Shown in pieces: positions 1-14,412 of a stretch of DNA of 64,000 nucleotides. The DNA comes from Bombus terrestris (lineage: Eukaryota; Arthropoda; Insecta; Hymenoptera; Apidae). The translations under genes were made by a program, and so were the position numbers. Where the stretch lies: assembly GCF_910591885.1 (NCBI RefSeq), contig NW_025963595.1, forward strand, positions 1-64,000, in the 5' to 3' direction. The notes under the pieces are model-generated. The model was not told where the DNA came from. It ran no database searches and saw only the letters and a program-made list of their open reading frames with translations. The stretch's first letter is position 1. Every line of letters starts with the position of its first letter.

Positions 1-3000
1 GTCCCACGTTGTCCCACGTTGTCCCACGGTGTCCAACGATGTCCAACGGTGTCCCACGTTGTCCAACGGTGTCCCACGTTGTCCAACGGTGTCCCACGTT
101 GTCCCACGTTGTCCCACGTTGTCCCACGTTGTCCCACGATGTCCCACGTTGTCCCACGTTGTCCCACGTTGTCCCACGTTGTCCCACGTTGTCCCACGTT
201 GTCCCACGTTGTCCCACGTTGTCCCACGTTGTCCCACGTTGTCCCACGTTGTCCCACGGTGTCCAACGATGTCCAACGGTGTCCAACGGTGTCCCACGGT
301 GTCCAACGGTGTCCCACGTTGTCCCACGTTGTCCCACGTTGTCCCACGTTGTCCCACGTTGCCCCACGTTGTCCCACGTTGTCCAACGATGTCCAACGGT
401 GTCCCACGTTGTCCCACGTTGTTCCATGGTTTCCCACGTTGTCCCACGTTGTCCCACGTTGTCCCACGGTGTCCAACGATGTCCAACGGTGTCCAACGGT
501 GTCCAACGGTGTCCAACGGTGTCCCACGTTGTCCCACGTTGTCCCACGTTGTCCCACGGTGTCCAACGATGTCCAACGGTGTCCCACGTTGTCCCACGTT
601 GTCCCACGATGTCCCACGTTGTCCCACGTTGTCCCACGTTGTCCCACGTTGTCCAACGTTGTCCCACGTTGTCCCACGTTGTCCCACGTTGTCCCACGTT
701 GTCCCACGTTGTCCCACGGTGTCCAACGATGTCCAACGGTGTCCAACGGTGTCCCACGTTGTCCCACGTTGTCCCACGTTGTCCCACGTTGTCCCACGTT
801 GTCCCACGTTGTCCAACGATGTCCAACGGTGTCCCACGTTGTCCCACGTTGTCCCACGTTGTCCCACGTTGTCCCACGTTGTCCCACGTTGTCCCACGTT
901 GTCCCACGGTGTCCAACGATGTCCAACGGTGTCCAACGGTGTCCCACGGTGTCCAACGGTGTCCCACGTTGTCCCACGTTGTCCCACGTTGTCCCACGTT
1001 GTCCCACGTTGTCCCACGTTGTCCCACGTTGTCCCACGTTGTCCCACGTTGTCCCACGTTGTCCCACGTTGTCCCACGTTGTCCCACGTTGTCCCACATT
1101 GTCCCACGGTGTCCCACGGTGTCCAACGATGTCCAACGGTGTCCCACGTTGTCCCACGTTGTCCCACGATGTCCCACGTTGTCCCACGTTGTCCCACGTT
1201 GTCCCACGTTGTCCCACGTTGTCCCACGTTGTCCCACGTGGTCCCACGTTGTCCCACGTTGTCCCACGGTGTCCAACGATGTCCAACGGTGTCCCACGTT
1301 GTCCAACGGTGTCCCACGTTGTCCCACGTTGTCCCACGTTGTCCCACGTTGTCCCACGATGTCCCACGTTGTCCCACGTTGTCCCACGTTGTCCCACGTT
1401 GTCCCACGTTGTCCCACGTTGTCCCACGTTGTCCCACGTTGTCCCACGTTGTCCCACGTTGTCCCACGTTGTCCCACGTTGTCCCACGTTGTCCCACGGT
1501 GTCCAACGATGTCCAACGGTGTCCAACGGTGTCCCACGGTGTCCAACGGTGTCCCACGTTGTCCCACGTTGTCCCACGTTGTCCCACGTTGTCCCACGTT
1601 GTCCCACGTTGTCCCACGTTGTCCAACGATGTCCAACGGTGTCCCACGTTGTCCCACGTTGTTCCATGGTTTCCCACGTTGTCCCACGTTGTCCCACGTT
1701 GTCCCACGGTGTCCAACGATGTCCAACGGTGTCCAACGGTGTCCAACGGTGTCCAACGGTGTCCCACGTTGTCCCACGTTGTCCCACGTTGTCCCACGGT
1801 GTCCAACGATGTCCAACGGTGTCCCACGTTGTCCCACGTTGTCCCACGATGTCCCACGTTGTCCCACGTTGTCCCACGTTGTCCCACGTTGTCCAACGTT
1901 GTCCCACGTTGTCCCACGTTGTCCCACGTTGTCCCACGTTGTCCCACGTTGTCCCACGGTGTCCAACGATGTCCAACGGTGTCCAACGGTGTCCCACGTT
2001 GTCCCACGTTGTCCCACGTTGTCCCACGTTGTCCCACGTTGTCCCACGTTGTCCAACGATGTCCAACGGTGTCCCACGTTGTCCCACGTTGTCCCACGTT
2101 GTCCCACGTTGTCCCACGTTGTCCCACGTTGTCCCACGTTGTCCCACGTTGTCCCACGTTGTCCCACGTTGTCCCACGTTGTCCCACGTTGTCCCACGGT
2201 GTCCAACGGTGTCCAACGATGTCCCACGTTGTCCCACGTTGTCCCACGTTGTCCCACGTTGTCCCACGATGTCCCACGTTGTCCCACGTTGTCCCACGTT
2301 GTCCCACGTTGTCCCACGTTGTCCCACGTTGTCCCACGTTGTCCCACGTTGTCCCACGTTGTCCCACGTTGTCCGACGTTGTCCCACGTTGTCCCACGTT
2401 GTCCCACGTTGTCCCACGGTGTCCAACGATGTCCAACGATGTCCAACGGTGTCCCACGTTGTCCCACGTTGTTCCATGGTTTCCCACGTTGTCCCACGTT
2501 GTCCCACGTTGTCCCACGGTGTCCAACGATGTCCAACGGTGTCCAACGGTGTCCAACGGTGTCCAACGGTGTCCCACGTTGTCCCACGTTGTCCCACGTT
2601 GTCCCACGTTGTCCCACGTTGTCCCACGATGTCCCACGTTGTCCCACGTTGTCCCACGTTGTCCCACGATGTCCCACGTTGTCCCACGTTGTCCCACGTT
2701 GTCCCACGTTGTCCCACGATGTCCCACGTTGTCCCACGTTGTCCCACGTTGTCCCACGTTGTCCCACGGTGTCCAACGGTGTCCAACGGTGTCCCACGTT
2801 GTCCCACGTTGTCCCACGTTGTCCCACGTTGTCCCACGTTGTCCCACGTTGTCCCACGTTGTCCCACGTTGTCCCACGTTGTCCCACGTTGTCCCACGTT
2901 GTCCCACGTTGTCCCACGTTGTCCCACGTTGTCCCACGATGTCCCACGTTGTCCCACGTTGTCCAACGGTGTCCAACGATGTCCAACGATGTCCAACGGT

Positions 3001-6000
3001 GTCCCACGATGTCCAACGATGTCCAACGATGTCCAACGGTGTCCCACGTTGTCCCACGTTGTCCCACGTTGTCCCACGTTGTCCCACGGTGTCCAACGAT
3101 GTCCAACGATGTCCAACGATGTCCAACGGTGTCCAACGATGTCCAACGGTGTCCAACGATGTCCAACGATGTCCAACGGTGTCCCACGATGTCCCACGAT
3201 GTCCAACGATGTCCAACGGTGTCCAACGGTGTCCAACGGTGTCCCACGGTGTCCAACGGTGTCCCACGTTGTCCCACGTTGTCCCACGTTGTCCCACGTT
3301 GTCCCACGATGTCCCACGTTGTCCAACGGTGTCCAACGGTGTCCAACGATGTCCAACGATGTCCAACGGTGTCCCACGATGTCCAACGATGTCCAACGAT
3401 GTCCAACGGTGTCCCACGTTGTCCCACGTTGTCCCACGTTGTCCCACGTTGTCCCACGGTGTCCAACGATGTCCAACGGTGTCCCACGTTGTCCAACGGT
3501 GTCCCACGTTGTCCCACGTTGTCCCACGTTGTCCCACGTTGTCCCACGTTGTCCCACGTTGTCCCACGTTGTCCCACGTTGTCCCACGTTGTCCCACGTT
3601 GTCCCACGTTGTCCCACGTTGTCCCACGGTGTCCAACGATGTCCAACGGTGTCCAACGGTGTCCAACGGTGTCCAACGGTGTCCCACGTTGTCCCACGTT
3701 GTCCCACGTTGTCCCACGGTGTCCAACGATGTCCAACGGTGTCCCACGTTGTCCCACGTTGTCCCACGTTGTCCCACGTTGTCCCACGTTGTCCCACGAT
3801 GTCCCACGTTGTCCCACGTTGTCCCACGTTGTCCCACGTTGTCCCACGTTGTCCCACGTTGTCCCACGTTGTCCCACGTTGTCCCACGTTGTCCCACGTT
3901 GTCCCACGTTTTCCCACGTTGTCCCACGTTGTCCCACGGTGTCCAACGATGTCCAACGGTGTCCAACGGTTTCCCACGGTGTCCAACGTTGTCCCACGTT
4001 GTCCCACGTTGTCCCACGTTGTCCCACGTTGTCCCACGTTGTCCCACGTTGTCCCACGTTGTCAAACGATGTCCCACGTTGTCCCACGTTGTCCCACGTT
4101 GTCCCACGTTGTCCCACGTTGTCCCACGTTGTCCCACGTTGTCCCACGTTGTCCCACGTTGTCCCACGTTGTCCCACGTTGTCCCACGTTGTCCCACGTT
4201 GTCCCACGTTGTCCCACGTTGTCCCACGTTGTCCCACGTTGTCCCACGTTGTCCCACGGTGTCCAACGATGTCCAACGATGTCCAACGGTGTCCCACGTT
4301 GTCCCACGTTGTTCCATGGTTTCCCACGTTGTCCCACGTTGTCCCACGTTGTCCCTCGGTGTCCCACGTTGTCCCACGGTGTCCAACGATGTCCAACGGT
4401 GTCCAACGGTGTCCAACGGTGTCCAACGGTGTCCCACGTTGTCCCACGTTGTCCCACGTTGTCCCACGGTGTCCAACGATGTCCAACGGTGTCCAACGGT
4501 GTCCAACGGTGTCCAACGGTGTCCCACGTTGTCCCACGTTGTCCCACGTTGTCCCACGTTGTCCCACGTTGTCCCACGTTGTCCCACGTTGTCCCACGTT
4601 GTCGCACGTTGTCCCACGTTTTCCCACGTTGTCCCACGTTGTCCCACGGTGTCCAACGATGTCCAACGGTGTCCCACGTTGTCCAACGGTGTCCCACGTT
4701 GTCCCACGTTGTCCCACGTTGTCCCACGTTGTCAAACGATGTCCCACGTTGTCCCACGTTGTCCCACGTTGTCCCACGTTGTCCCACGTTGTCCCACGTT
4801 GTCCCACGTTGTCCCACGTTGTCCCACGGTGTCCAACGATGTCCAACGGTGTCCAACGGTGTCCCACGGTGTCCAACGGTGTCCCACGTTGTCCCACGTT
4901 GTCCCACGTTGTCCCACGTTGTCCCACGTTGTCCCACGTTGTCCCACGTTGTCCAACGATGTCCAACGGTGTCCCACGTTGTCCCACGTTGTTCCATGGT
5001 TTCCCACGTTGTACCACGTTGTCCCACGTTGTCCCACGGTGTCCAACGATGTCCAACGGTGTCCAACGGTGTCCAACGGTGTCCAACGGTGTCCCACGTT
5101 GTCCCACGTTGTCCCACGTTGTCCCACGGTGTCCAACGATGTCCAACGGTGTCCCACGTTGTCCCACGTTGTCCCACGTTGTCCCACGTTGTCCCACGTT
5201 GTCCCACGTTGTCCCACGTTGTCCCACGTTGTCCCACGATGTCCCACGTTGTCCCACGTTGTCCCACGTTGTCCCACGTTGTCCCACGTTGTCCCACGTT
5301 GTCCCACGTTGTCCCACGTTGTCCCACGTTGTCCCACGTTGTCCCACGTTGTCCCACGGTGTCCAACGATGTCCAACGGTGTCCAACGGTGTCCCACGGT
5401 GTCCAACGGTGTCCCACGTTGTCCCACGTTGTCCCACGTTGTCCCACGTTGTCCCACGTTGTCCCACGTTGTCCCACGTTGTCCAACGATGTCCAACGGT
5501 GTCCCACGTTGTCCCACGTTGTTCCATGGTTTCCCACGTTGTCCCACGTTGTCCCACGTTGTCCCACGGTGTCCAACGATGTCCAACGATGTCCAACGGT
5601 GTCCCACGATGTCCAACGATGTCCAACGATGTCCAACGGTGTCCAACGATGTCCAACGGTGTCCAACGATGTCCAACGATGTCCAACGGTGTCCCACGAT
5701 GTCCAACGATGTCCAACGATGTCCAACGGTGTCCAACGGTGTCCAACGGTGTCCCACGGTGTCCAACGGTGTCCCACGTTGTCCCACGTTGTCCCACGTT
5801 GTCCCACGTTGTCCCACGATGTCCCACGTTGTCCAACGGTGTCCAACGGTGTCCAACGATGTCCAACGATGTCCAACGGTGTCCCACGATGTCCAACGAT
5901 GTCCAACGATGTCCAACGGTGTCCCACGTTGTCCCACGTTGTCCCACGTTGTCCCACGTTGTCCCACGGTGTCCAACGATGTCCAACGGTGTCCCACGTT

Positions 6001-9000
6001 GTCCAACGGTGTCCCACGTTGTCCCACGTTGTCCCACGTTGTCCCACGTTGTCCCACGTTGTCCCACGTTGTCCCACGTTGTCCCACGGTGTCCAACGAT
6101 GTCCAACGGTGTCCAACGGTGTCCCACGGTGTCCAACGGTGTCCCACGTTGTCCCACGTTGTCCCACGTTGTCCCACGTTGTCCCACGTTGTCCCACGTT
6201 GTCCAACGATGTCCAACGGTGTCCCACGTTGTCCCACGTTGTTCCATGGTTTCCCACGTTGTCCCACGTTGTCCCACGTTGTCCCACGGTGTCCAACGAT
6301 GTCCAACGGTGTCCAACGGTGTCCAACGGTGTCCAACGGTGTCCCACGTTGTCCCACGTTGTCCCACGTTGTCCCACGGTGTCCAACGATGTCCAACGGT
6401 GTCCCATGTTGTCCCACGTTGTCCCACGTTGTCCCACGTTGTCCCACGTTGTCCCACGATGTCCCACGTTGTCCCACGTTGTCCCACGTTGTCCCACGTT
6501 GTCCCACGTTGTCCCACGTTGTCCCACGTTGTCCCACGTTGTCCCACGTTGTCCCACGTTGTCCCACGTTGTCTCACGTTGTCCCACGTTGTCCCACGTT
6601 GTCCCACGGTGTCCAACGGTGTCCAACGATGTCCCACGTTGTCCCACGTTGTCCCACGTTGTCCCACGTTGTCCCACGATGTCCCACGTTGTCCAACGGT
6701 GTCCCACGTTGTCCCACGGTGTCCAACGATGTCCAACGGTGTCCCACGTTGTCCCACGTTGTCCCACGTTGTCCCACGTTGTCCCACGTTGTCCCACGAT
6801 GTCCCACGTTGTCCCACGTTGTCCAACGATGTCCAACGGTGTCCCACGTTGTCCCACGTTTTTCCATGGTTTCCCACGTTGTCCCACGTTGTCCCACGTT
6901 GTCCCACGGTGTCCAACGATGTCCAACGGTGTCCAACGGTGTCCAACGGTGTCCCACGTTGTCCCACGTTTTCCCACGTTGTCCCACGTTGTCCCACGGT
7001 GTCCAACGATGTCCAACGGTGTCCAACGGTTTCCCACGGTGTCCAACGGTGTCCCACGTTGTCCCACGTTGTCCCACGTTGTCCCACGTTGTCCCACGTT
7101 GTCCCACGTTGTCCCACGTTGTCCAACGATGTCCAACGGTGTCCCACGTTGTCCCACGTTTTTCCATGGTTTCCCACGTTGTCCCACGTTGTCCCACGTT
7201 GTCCCACGGTGTCCAACGATGTCCAACGGTGTCCAACGGTGTCCAACGGCGTCCAACGGTGTCCCACGTTGTCCCACGTTGTCCCACGTTGTCCCACGGT
7301 GTCCAACGATATCCAACGGTGTCCCACGTTGTCCCACGTTGTCCCACGTTGTCCCACGTTGTCCCACGTTGTCCCACGATGTCCCACGTTGTCCCACGTT
7401 GTCCCACGTTGTCCCACGTTGTCCCACGTTGTTCCACGTTGTCCCACGTTGTCCCACGTTGTCCCACGTTGTCCCACGTTGTCCCACGTTTTCCCACGTT
7501 GTCCCACGTTGTCCCACGGTGTCCAACGATGTCCAACGGTGTCCAACGGTTTCCCACGGTGTCCAACGTTGTCCCACGTTGTCCCACGTTGTCCCACGTT
7601 GTCCCACGTTGTCCCACGTTGTCCCACGTTGTCCCACGGTGTCCAACGATGTCCCACGTTGTCCCACGTTGTCCCACGTTGTCCCACGTTGTCCCACGTT
7701 GTCCCACGTTGTCCCACGTTGTCCCACGTTGTCCCACGTTGTCCCACGTTTTCCCACGTTGTCCCACGTTGTCCCACGGTGTCCAACGATGTCCAACGGT
7801 GTCCCACGTTGTCCAACGGTGTCCCACGTTGTCCCACGTTGTCCCACGTTGTCCCACGTTGTCAAACGATGTCCCACGTTGTCCCACGTTGTCCCACGTT
7901 GTCCCACGTTGTCCCACGTTGTCCCACGTTGTCCCACGTTGTCCCACGTTGTCCCACGTTGTCCCACGGTGTCCAGCGATGTCCAACGGTGTCCAACGGT
8001 GTCCCACGGTGTCCAACGTTGTCCCACGTTGTCCCACGATGTCCCACGTTGTCCCACGTTGTCCCACGTTGTCCCACGTTGTCCCACGTTGTCCCACGTT
8101 GTCCCACGTTGTCCCACGTTGTCCCACGTTGTCCCACGTTGTCCCACGTTGTCCCACGTTGTCCCACGTTGTCCCACGTTGTCCCACGGTGTCCAACGGT
8201 GTCCAACGATGTCCCACGTTGTCCCACGTTGTCCCACGTTGTCCCACGTTGTCCCACGATGTCCCACGTTGTCCCACGTTGTCCCACGTTGTCCCACGTT
8301 GTCCCACGTTGTCGCACGTTGTCCCACGTTGTCCCACGTTGTCCCACGTTGTCCCACGTTGTCCCACGTTGTTCCATGGTTTCCCACGTTGTCCCACGTT
8401 GTCCCACGTTGTCCCACGTTGTCCAACGGTGTCCAACGGTGTCCCACGGTGTCCAACGGTGTCCCACGTTGTCCCACGTTGTCCCACGTTGTCCCACGTT
8501 GTCCAACGATGTCCAACGGTGTCCCACGTTGTCCCACGTTTTTCCATGGTTTCCCACGTTGTCCCACGTTGTCCCACGTTGTCCCACGGTGTCCAACGAT
8601 GTCCAACGGTGTCCAACGGTGTCCCACGTTGTCCCACGTTGTCCCACGTTGTCCCACGTTGTCCCACGTTGTCCCACGATGTCCCACGTTGTCCCACGTT
8701 GTCCCACGTTGTCCCACGTTGTCCCACGATGTCCCACGTTGTCCCACGTTGTCCCACGTTGTCCCACGTTGTCCCACGTGGTCCCACGTTGTCCCACGTT
8801 GTCCCACGGTGTCCAACGGTGTCCAACGATGTCCCACGTTGTCACACGTTGTCCCACGTTGTCCCACGTTGTCCCACGTTGTCCCACGTTGTCCCACGTT
8901 GTCCCACGTTGTCCCACGTTGTCCCACGTTGTCCCACGTTGTCCCACGTTGTCCCACGGTGTCCAACGATGTCCAACGGTGTCCAGCGATGTCCAACGGT

Positions 9001-12000
9001 GTCCCACGTTGTCCCACGTTTTCCCACGTTGTCCCACGTTGTCCCACGGTGTCCAACGATGTCCAACGATGTCCAACGGTGTCCCACGTTGTCCCACGTT
9101 GTTCCATGGTTTCCCACGTTGTCCCACGTTGTCCCACGTTGTCCCACGTTGTCCCACGTTGTCCCACGTTGTCCCACGTTGTCCCACGTTGTCCCACGTT
9201 GTCCCACGTTGTCCCACGTTGTCCCACGGTGTCCAACGGTGTCCAACGATGTCCCACGTTGTCCCACGTTGTCCCACGTTGTCCCACGTTGTCCCACGAT
9301 GTCCCACGTTGTCCCACGTTGTCCCACGTTGTCCCACGTTGTCCCACGTTGTCCCACGTTGTCCCACGTTGTCCCACGTTGTCCCACGTTGTCCCACGTT
9401 GTCCCACGTTGCCCCACGTTGTCCCACGGTGTCCAACGATGTCCAACGGTGTCCAGCGATGTCCAACGGTGTCCCACGTTGTCCCACGTTGTCCCACGAT
9501 GTCCCACGTTGTCCCACGTTGTCCCACGTTGTCCCACGTTGTCCCACGTTGTCCCACGTTGTCCCACGGTGTCCAACGATGTCCAACGGTGTCCAGCGAT
9601 GTCCAACGGTGTCCCACGTTGTCCCACGTTTTCCCACGTTGTCCCACGTTGTCCCACGGTGTCCAACGATGTCCAACGATGTCCAACGATGTCCAACGGT
9701 GTCCCACGTTGTCCCACGTTGTTCCATGGTTTCCCACGTTGTCCCACGTTGTCCCACGTTGTCCCACGGTGTCCAACGATGTCCAACGGTGTCCAACGGT
9801 GTCCAACGGTGTCCAACGGTGTCCCACGTTGTCCCACGTTGTCCCACGTTGTCCCACGTTGTCCCACGTTGTCCCACGATGTCCCACGTTGTCCCACGTT
9901 GTCCCACGTTGTCCCACGTTGTCCCACGTGGTCCCACGTTGTCCCACGTTGTCCCACGGTGTCCAACGGTGTCCAACGATGTCCCACGTTGTCCCACGTT
10001 GTCCCACGTTGTCCCACGTTTTCCCACGTTGTCCCACGTTGTCCCACGTTGTCCCACGGTGTCCAACGGTGTCCAACGGTGTCCCACGTTGTCCCACGTT
10101 GTCCCACGTTGTCCCACGTTGTCCCACGTTGTCCCACGATGTCCCACGTTGTCCCACGTTGTCCCACGTTGTCCCAAGTTGTCCCACGTTGTCCCACGAT
10201 GTCCCACGTTGTCCCACGTTGTCCCACGATGTCCCACGTTGTCCCACGTTGTCCCACGATGTCCCACGTTGTCCCACGTTGTCCCACGTTGTCCCACGTT
10301 GTCCCACGTTGTCCCACGTTGTCCCACGTTGTCCCACGTTGTCCCACGTTGTCCCACGTTGTCCCACGTTGTCCCACGTTGTCCCACGTTGTCCCACGTT
10401 GTCCCACGTTGTCCCACGTTGTCCCACGTTGTCCCACGTTGTCCCACGTTGTCCCACGATGTCCAACGGTGTCCCACGTTGTCCCACGTTGTTCCATGGT
10501 TTCCCACGTTGTCCCACGTTGTCCCACGTTGTCCCACGATGTCCCACGTTGTCCCACGTTGTTCCATGGTTTCCTACGTTGTCCCACGTTGACCCACGTT
10601 GTCCCACGGTGTCCAACGATGTCCAACGGTGTCCAACGGTGTCCAACGGTGTCCAACGGTGTCCCACGTTGTCCCACGTTGTCCCACGTTGTCCCACGTT
10701 GTCCCACGTTGTCCCACGTTGTCCCACGTTGTCCCACGTTGTCCCACGTTGTCCCACGTCGTCCCACGTTGTCCCACGTTGTCCCACGTTGTCCCACGTT
10801 GTCCCACGTTGTCCCACGGTGTCCAACGATGTCCAACGGTGTCCAGCGATGTCCAACGGTGTCCCACGTTGTCCCACGTTTTCCCACGTTGTCCCACGTT
10901 GTCCCACGGTGTCCAACGATGTCCAACGATGTCCAACGGTGTCCCACGTTGTCCCACGTTGTTCCATGGTTTCCCACGTGGTCCCACGTTGTCCCACGTT
11001 GTCCCACGGTGTCCAACGGTGTCCCACGTTGTCCCACGTTTTCCCACGTTGTCCCACGTTGTCCCACGGTGTCCAACGATGTCCAACGATGTCCAACGGT
11101 GTCCCACGTTGTCCCACGTTGTTCCATGGTTTCCCACGTTGTCCCACGTTGTCCCACGTTGTCCCACGTTGTCCCACGGTGTCCAACGATGTCCAACGGT
11201 GTCCAACGGTGTCCAACGGTGTCCTACGGTGTCCAACGGTGTCCCACGTTGTCCCACGTTGTCCCACGTTGTCCCACGTTGTCCCACGTTGTCCCACGTT
11301 GTCCCACGTTGTCCAACGATGTCAAACGGTGTCCCACGTTGTCCCACGTTGTTCCATGGTTTCCCACGTTGTCCCACGTTGTCCCACGTTGTCCCACGGT
11401 GTCCAACGATGTCCAACGGTGTCCAACGGTGTCCAACGGTGTCCAACGGTGTCCCACGTTGTCCCACGTTGTCCAACGGTGTCCAACGGTGTCCAACGGT
11501 GTCCAACGGTGTCCCAAGTTGTCCCACGTTGTCCCACGTTGTCCCACGGTGTCCAACGATGTCCAACGGTGTCCCACGTTGTCCCACGGTGTCCAACGAT
11601 GTCCAACGGTGTCCCACGTTGTCCAACGGTGTCCCACGTTGTCCCACGTTGTCCCACGTTGTCCCACGTTGTCCCACGTTGTCCCACGTTGTCCCACGTT
11701 GTCCCACGTTGTCCAACGATGTCCAACGGTGTCCCACGTTGTCCCACGTTGTTCCATGGTTTCCCACGTTGTCCCACGTTGTCCCACGTTGTCCCACGTT
11801 GTCCCACGTTGTCCCACGGTGTCCCACGGTGTCCAACGATGTCCCACGTTGTCCCACGTTGTCCCACGTTGTCCCACGTTGTCCCACGTTGTCCCACGTT
11901 GTCCCACGTTGTCCCACGTTGTCCCACGATGTCCCACGTTGTCCCACGTTGTCCCACGTTGTCCCACGTTGTCCCACGTTGTCCCACGTTGTCCCACGTT

Positions 12001-12659
12001 GTCCCACGGTGTCCAACGGTGTCCAACGATGTCCCACGTTGTCCCACGTTGTCCCACGTTGTCCCACGTTGTCCCACGATGTCCAACGGTGTCCAGCGAT
12101 GTCCAACGGTGTCCAGCGATGTCCAACGGTGTCCCACGTTGTCCCACGTTTTCCCACGTTGTCCCACGTTGTCCCACGGTGTCCAACGATGTCCAACGAT
12201 GTCCAACGGTGTCCCACGTTGTCCCACGTTGTTCCATGGTTTCCCACGTTGTCCCACGTTGTCCCACGTTGTCCCACGGTGTCCAACGATGTCCAACGGT
12301 GTCCAACGGTGTCCAACGGTGTCCAACGGTGTCCCACGTTGTCCCACGTTGTCCCACGTTGTCCCACGATGTCCCACGTTGTCCCACGTTGTCCCACGTT
12401 GTCCCACGTTGTCCCACGATGTCCCACGTTGTCCCACGTTGTCCCACGTTGTCCCACGTTGTCCCACGTTGTCCCACGTTGTCCAACGATGTCCAACGGT
12501 GTCCCACGTTGTCCCACGTTGTTCCATGGTTTCCCACGTTGTCCCACGTGGTCCCACGTTGTCCCACGGTGTCCAACGATGTCCAACGGTGTCCAACGGT
12601 GTCCAACGGTGTCCAACGGTGTCCAACGGTGTCCCACGTTGTCCCACGTTGTCCCACGT

Positions 12660-14412
12660 TGTCCCACGTCCCACGTTGTCCCACGTTGTCCCACGTTGTC
12701 CCACGTTGTCCCACGTTGTCCCACGTTGTCCCACGGTGTCCAACGATGTCCAACGGTGTCCAACGGTGTCCCACGGTGTCCAACGGTGTCCCACGTTGTC
12801 CCACGTTGTCCCACGTTGTCCCACGTTGTCCCACGTTGTCCCACGTTGTCCCACGTTGTCCAACGATGTCCAACGGTGTCCCACGTTGTCCCACGTTGTT
12901 CCATGGTTTCCCACGTTGTCCCACGTTGTCCCACGTTGTCCCACGGTGTCCAACGATGTCCAACGGTGTCCAACGGTGTCCAACGGTGTCCAACGGTGTC
13001 CCACGTTGTCCCCACGTTGTCCCACGTTGTCCCACGGTGTCCAACGATGTCCAACGGTGTCCCACGTTGTCCCACGTTGTCCCACGTTGTCCCACGTTGT
13101 CCCACGTTGTCCCACGATGTCCCACGTTGTCCCACGTTGTCCCACGTTGTCCCACGTTGTCCCACGTTTCCCACGTTGTCCCACGTTGTCCCACGTTGTC
13201 CCACGTTGTCCCACGTTGTCCCACGTTGTCCCACGTTGTCCCACGTTGTCCCACGTTGTCCCACGGTGTCCAACGGTGTCCAACGATGTCCCACGTTGTC
13301 CCACGTTGTCCCACGTTGTCCCACGTTGTCCCACGATGTCCAACGGTGTCCAGCGATGTCCAACGGTGTCCAGCGATGTCCAACGGTGTCCCACGTTTGT
13401 CCCACGTTTTCCCACGTTGTCCCACGTTGTCCCACGGTGTCCAACGATGTCCAACGATGTCCAACGGTGTCCCACGTTGTCCCACGTTGTTCCATGGTTT
13501 CCCACGTTGTCCCACGTTGTCCCACGTTGTCCCACGGTGTCCAACGATGTCCAACGGTGTCCAACGGTGTCCAACGGTGTCCCACGGTGTCCCACGTTGT
13601 CCCACGTTGTCCCACGTTGTCCCACGATGTCCCACGTTGTCCCACGTTGTCCCACGTTGTCCCACGTTGTCCCACGATGTCCCACGTTGTCCCACGTTGT
13701 CCCACGTTGTCCCACGTTGTCCCACGTTGTCCCACGTTGTCCAACGATGTCCAACGGTGTCCCACGTTTGTCCCACGTTGTTCCATGGTTTCCCACGTTG
13801 TCCCACGTGGTCCCACGTTGTCCCACGGTGTCCAACGATGTCCAACGGTGTCCAACGGTGTCCAACGGTGTCCAACGGTGTCCCACGTTGTCCCACGTTG
13901 TCCCACGTTGTCCCACGGTGTCCAACGATGTCCAACGGTGTCCCACGTTGTCCCACGTTGTCCCACGTTGTCCCACGTTGTCCCACGTTGTCCCACGATG
14001 TCCCACGTTATCCCACGTTGTCCCACGTTGTCCCACGTTGTCCCACGTTGTCCCACGTTGTCCCACGATGTCCCACGTTGTCCCACGTTGTCCCACGTTG
14101 TCCCACGTTGTCCCACGTTGTCCCACGTTGTCCCACGTTGTCCCACGTTGTCCCACGTTGTCCCACGTTGTCCACGATGTCCCACGTTGTCCCACGTTGT
14201 CCCACGTTGTCCCACGTTGTCCCACGTTGTCCCACGTTGTCCCACGTTGTCCCACGTTGTCCCACGTTGTCCCACGTTGTCCCACGTTGTCCCACGTTGT
14301 CCCACGTTGTCCCACGTTGTCCCACGGTGTCCAACGGTGTCCAACGATGTCCCCACGTTGTCCCACGTTGTCCCACGTTGTCCCACGTTGTCCCACGATG
14401 TCCCAACGGTGT
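12660..14412. repeat. Satellite segment with clustered unit-length errors
   Basis: Within this 1.75 kb the strict 10-bp phase is broken eight times: a 3-bp loss near 12669, +1 near 13012, -1 near 13168, +1 near 13397, +1 near 13768, -1 near 14172, +1 near 14352 and +1 near 14403. The changes sum to zero, so the original phase is restored afterwards. The 12.66 kb to the left has none. The bases are otherwise ordinary satellite with the usual variant units. This could be an old or poorly homogenised patch, or a stretch of lower consensus quality in the assembly. Confidence 0.85.
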
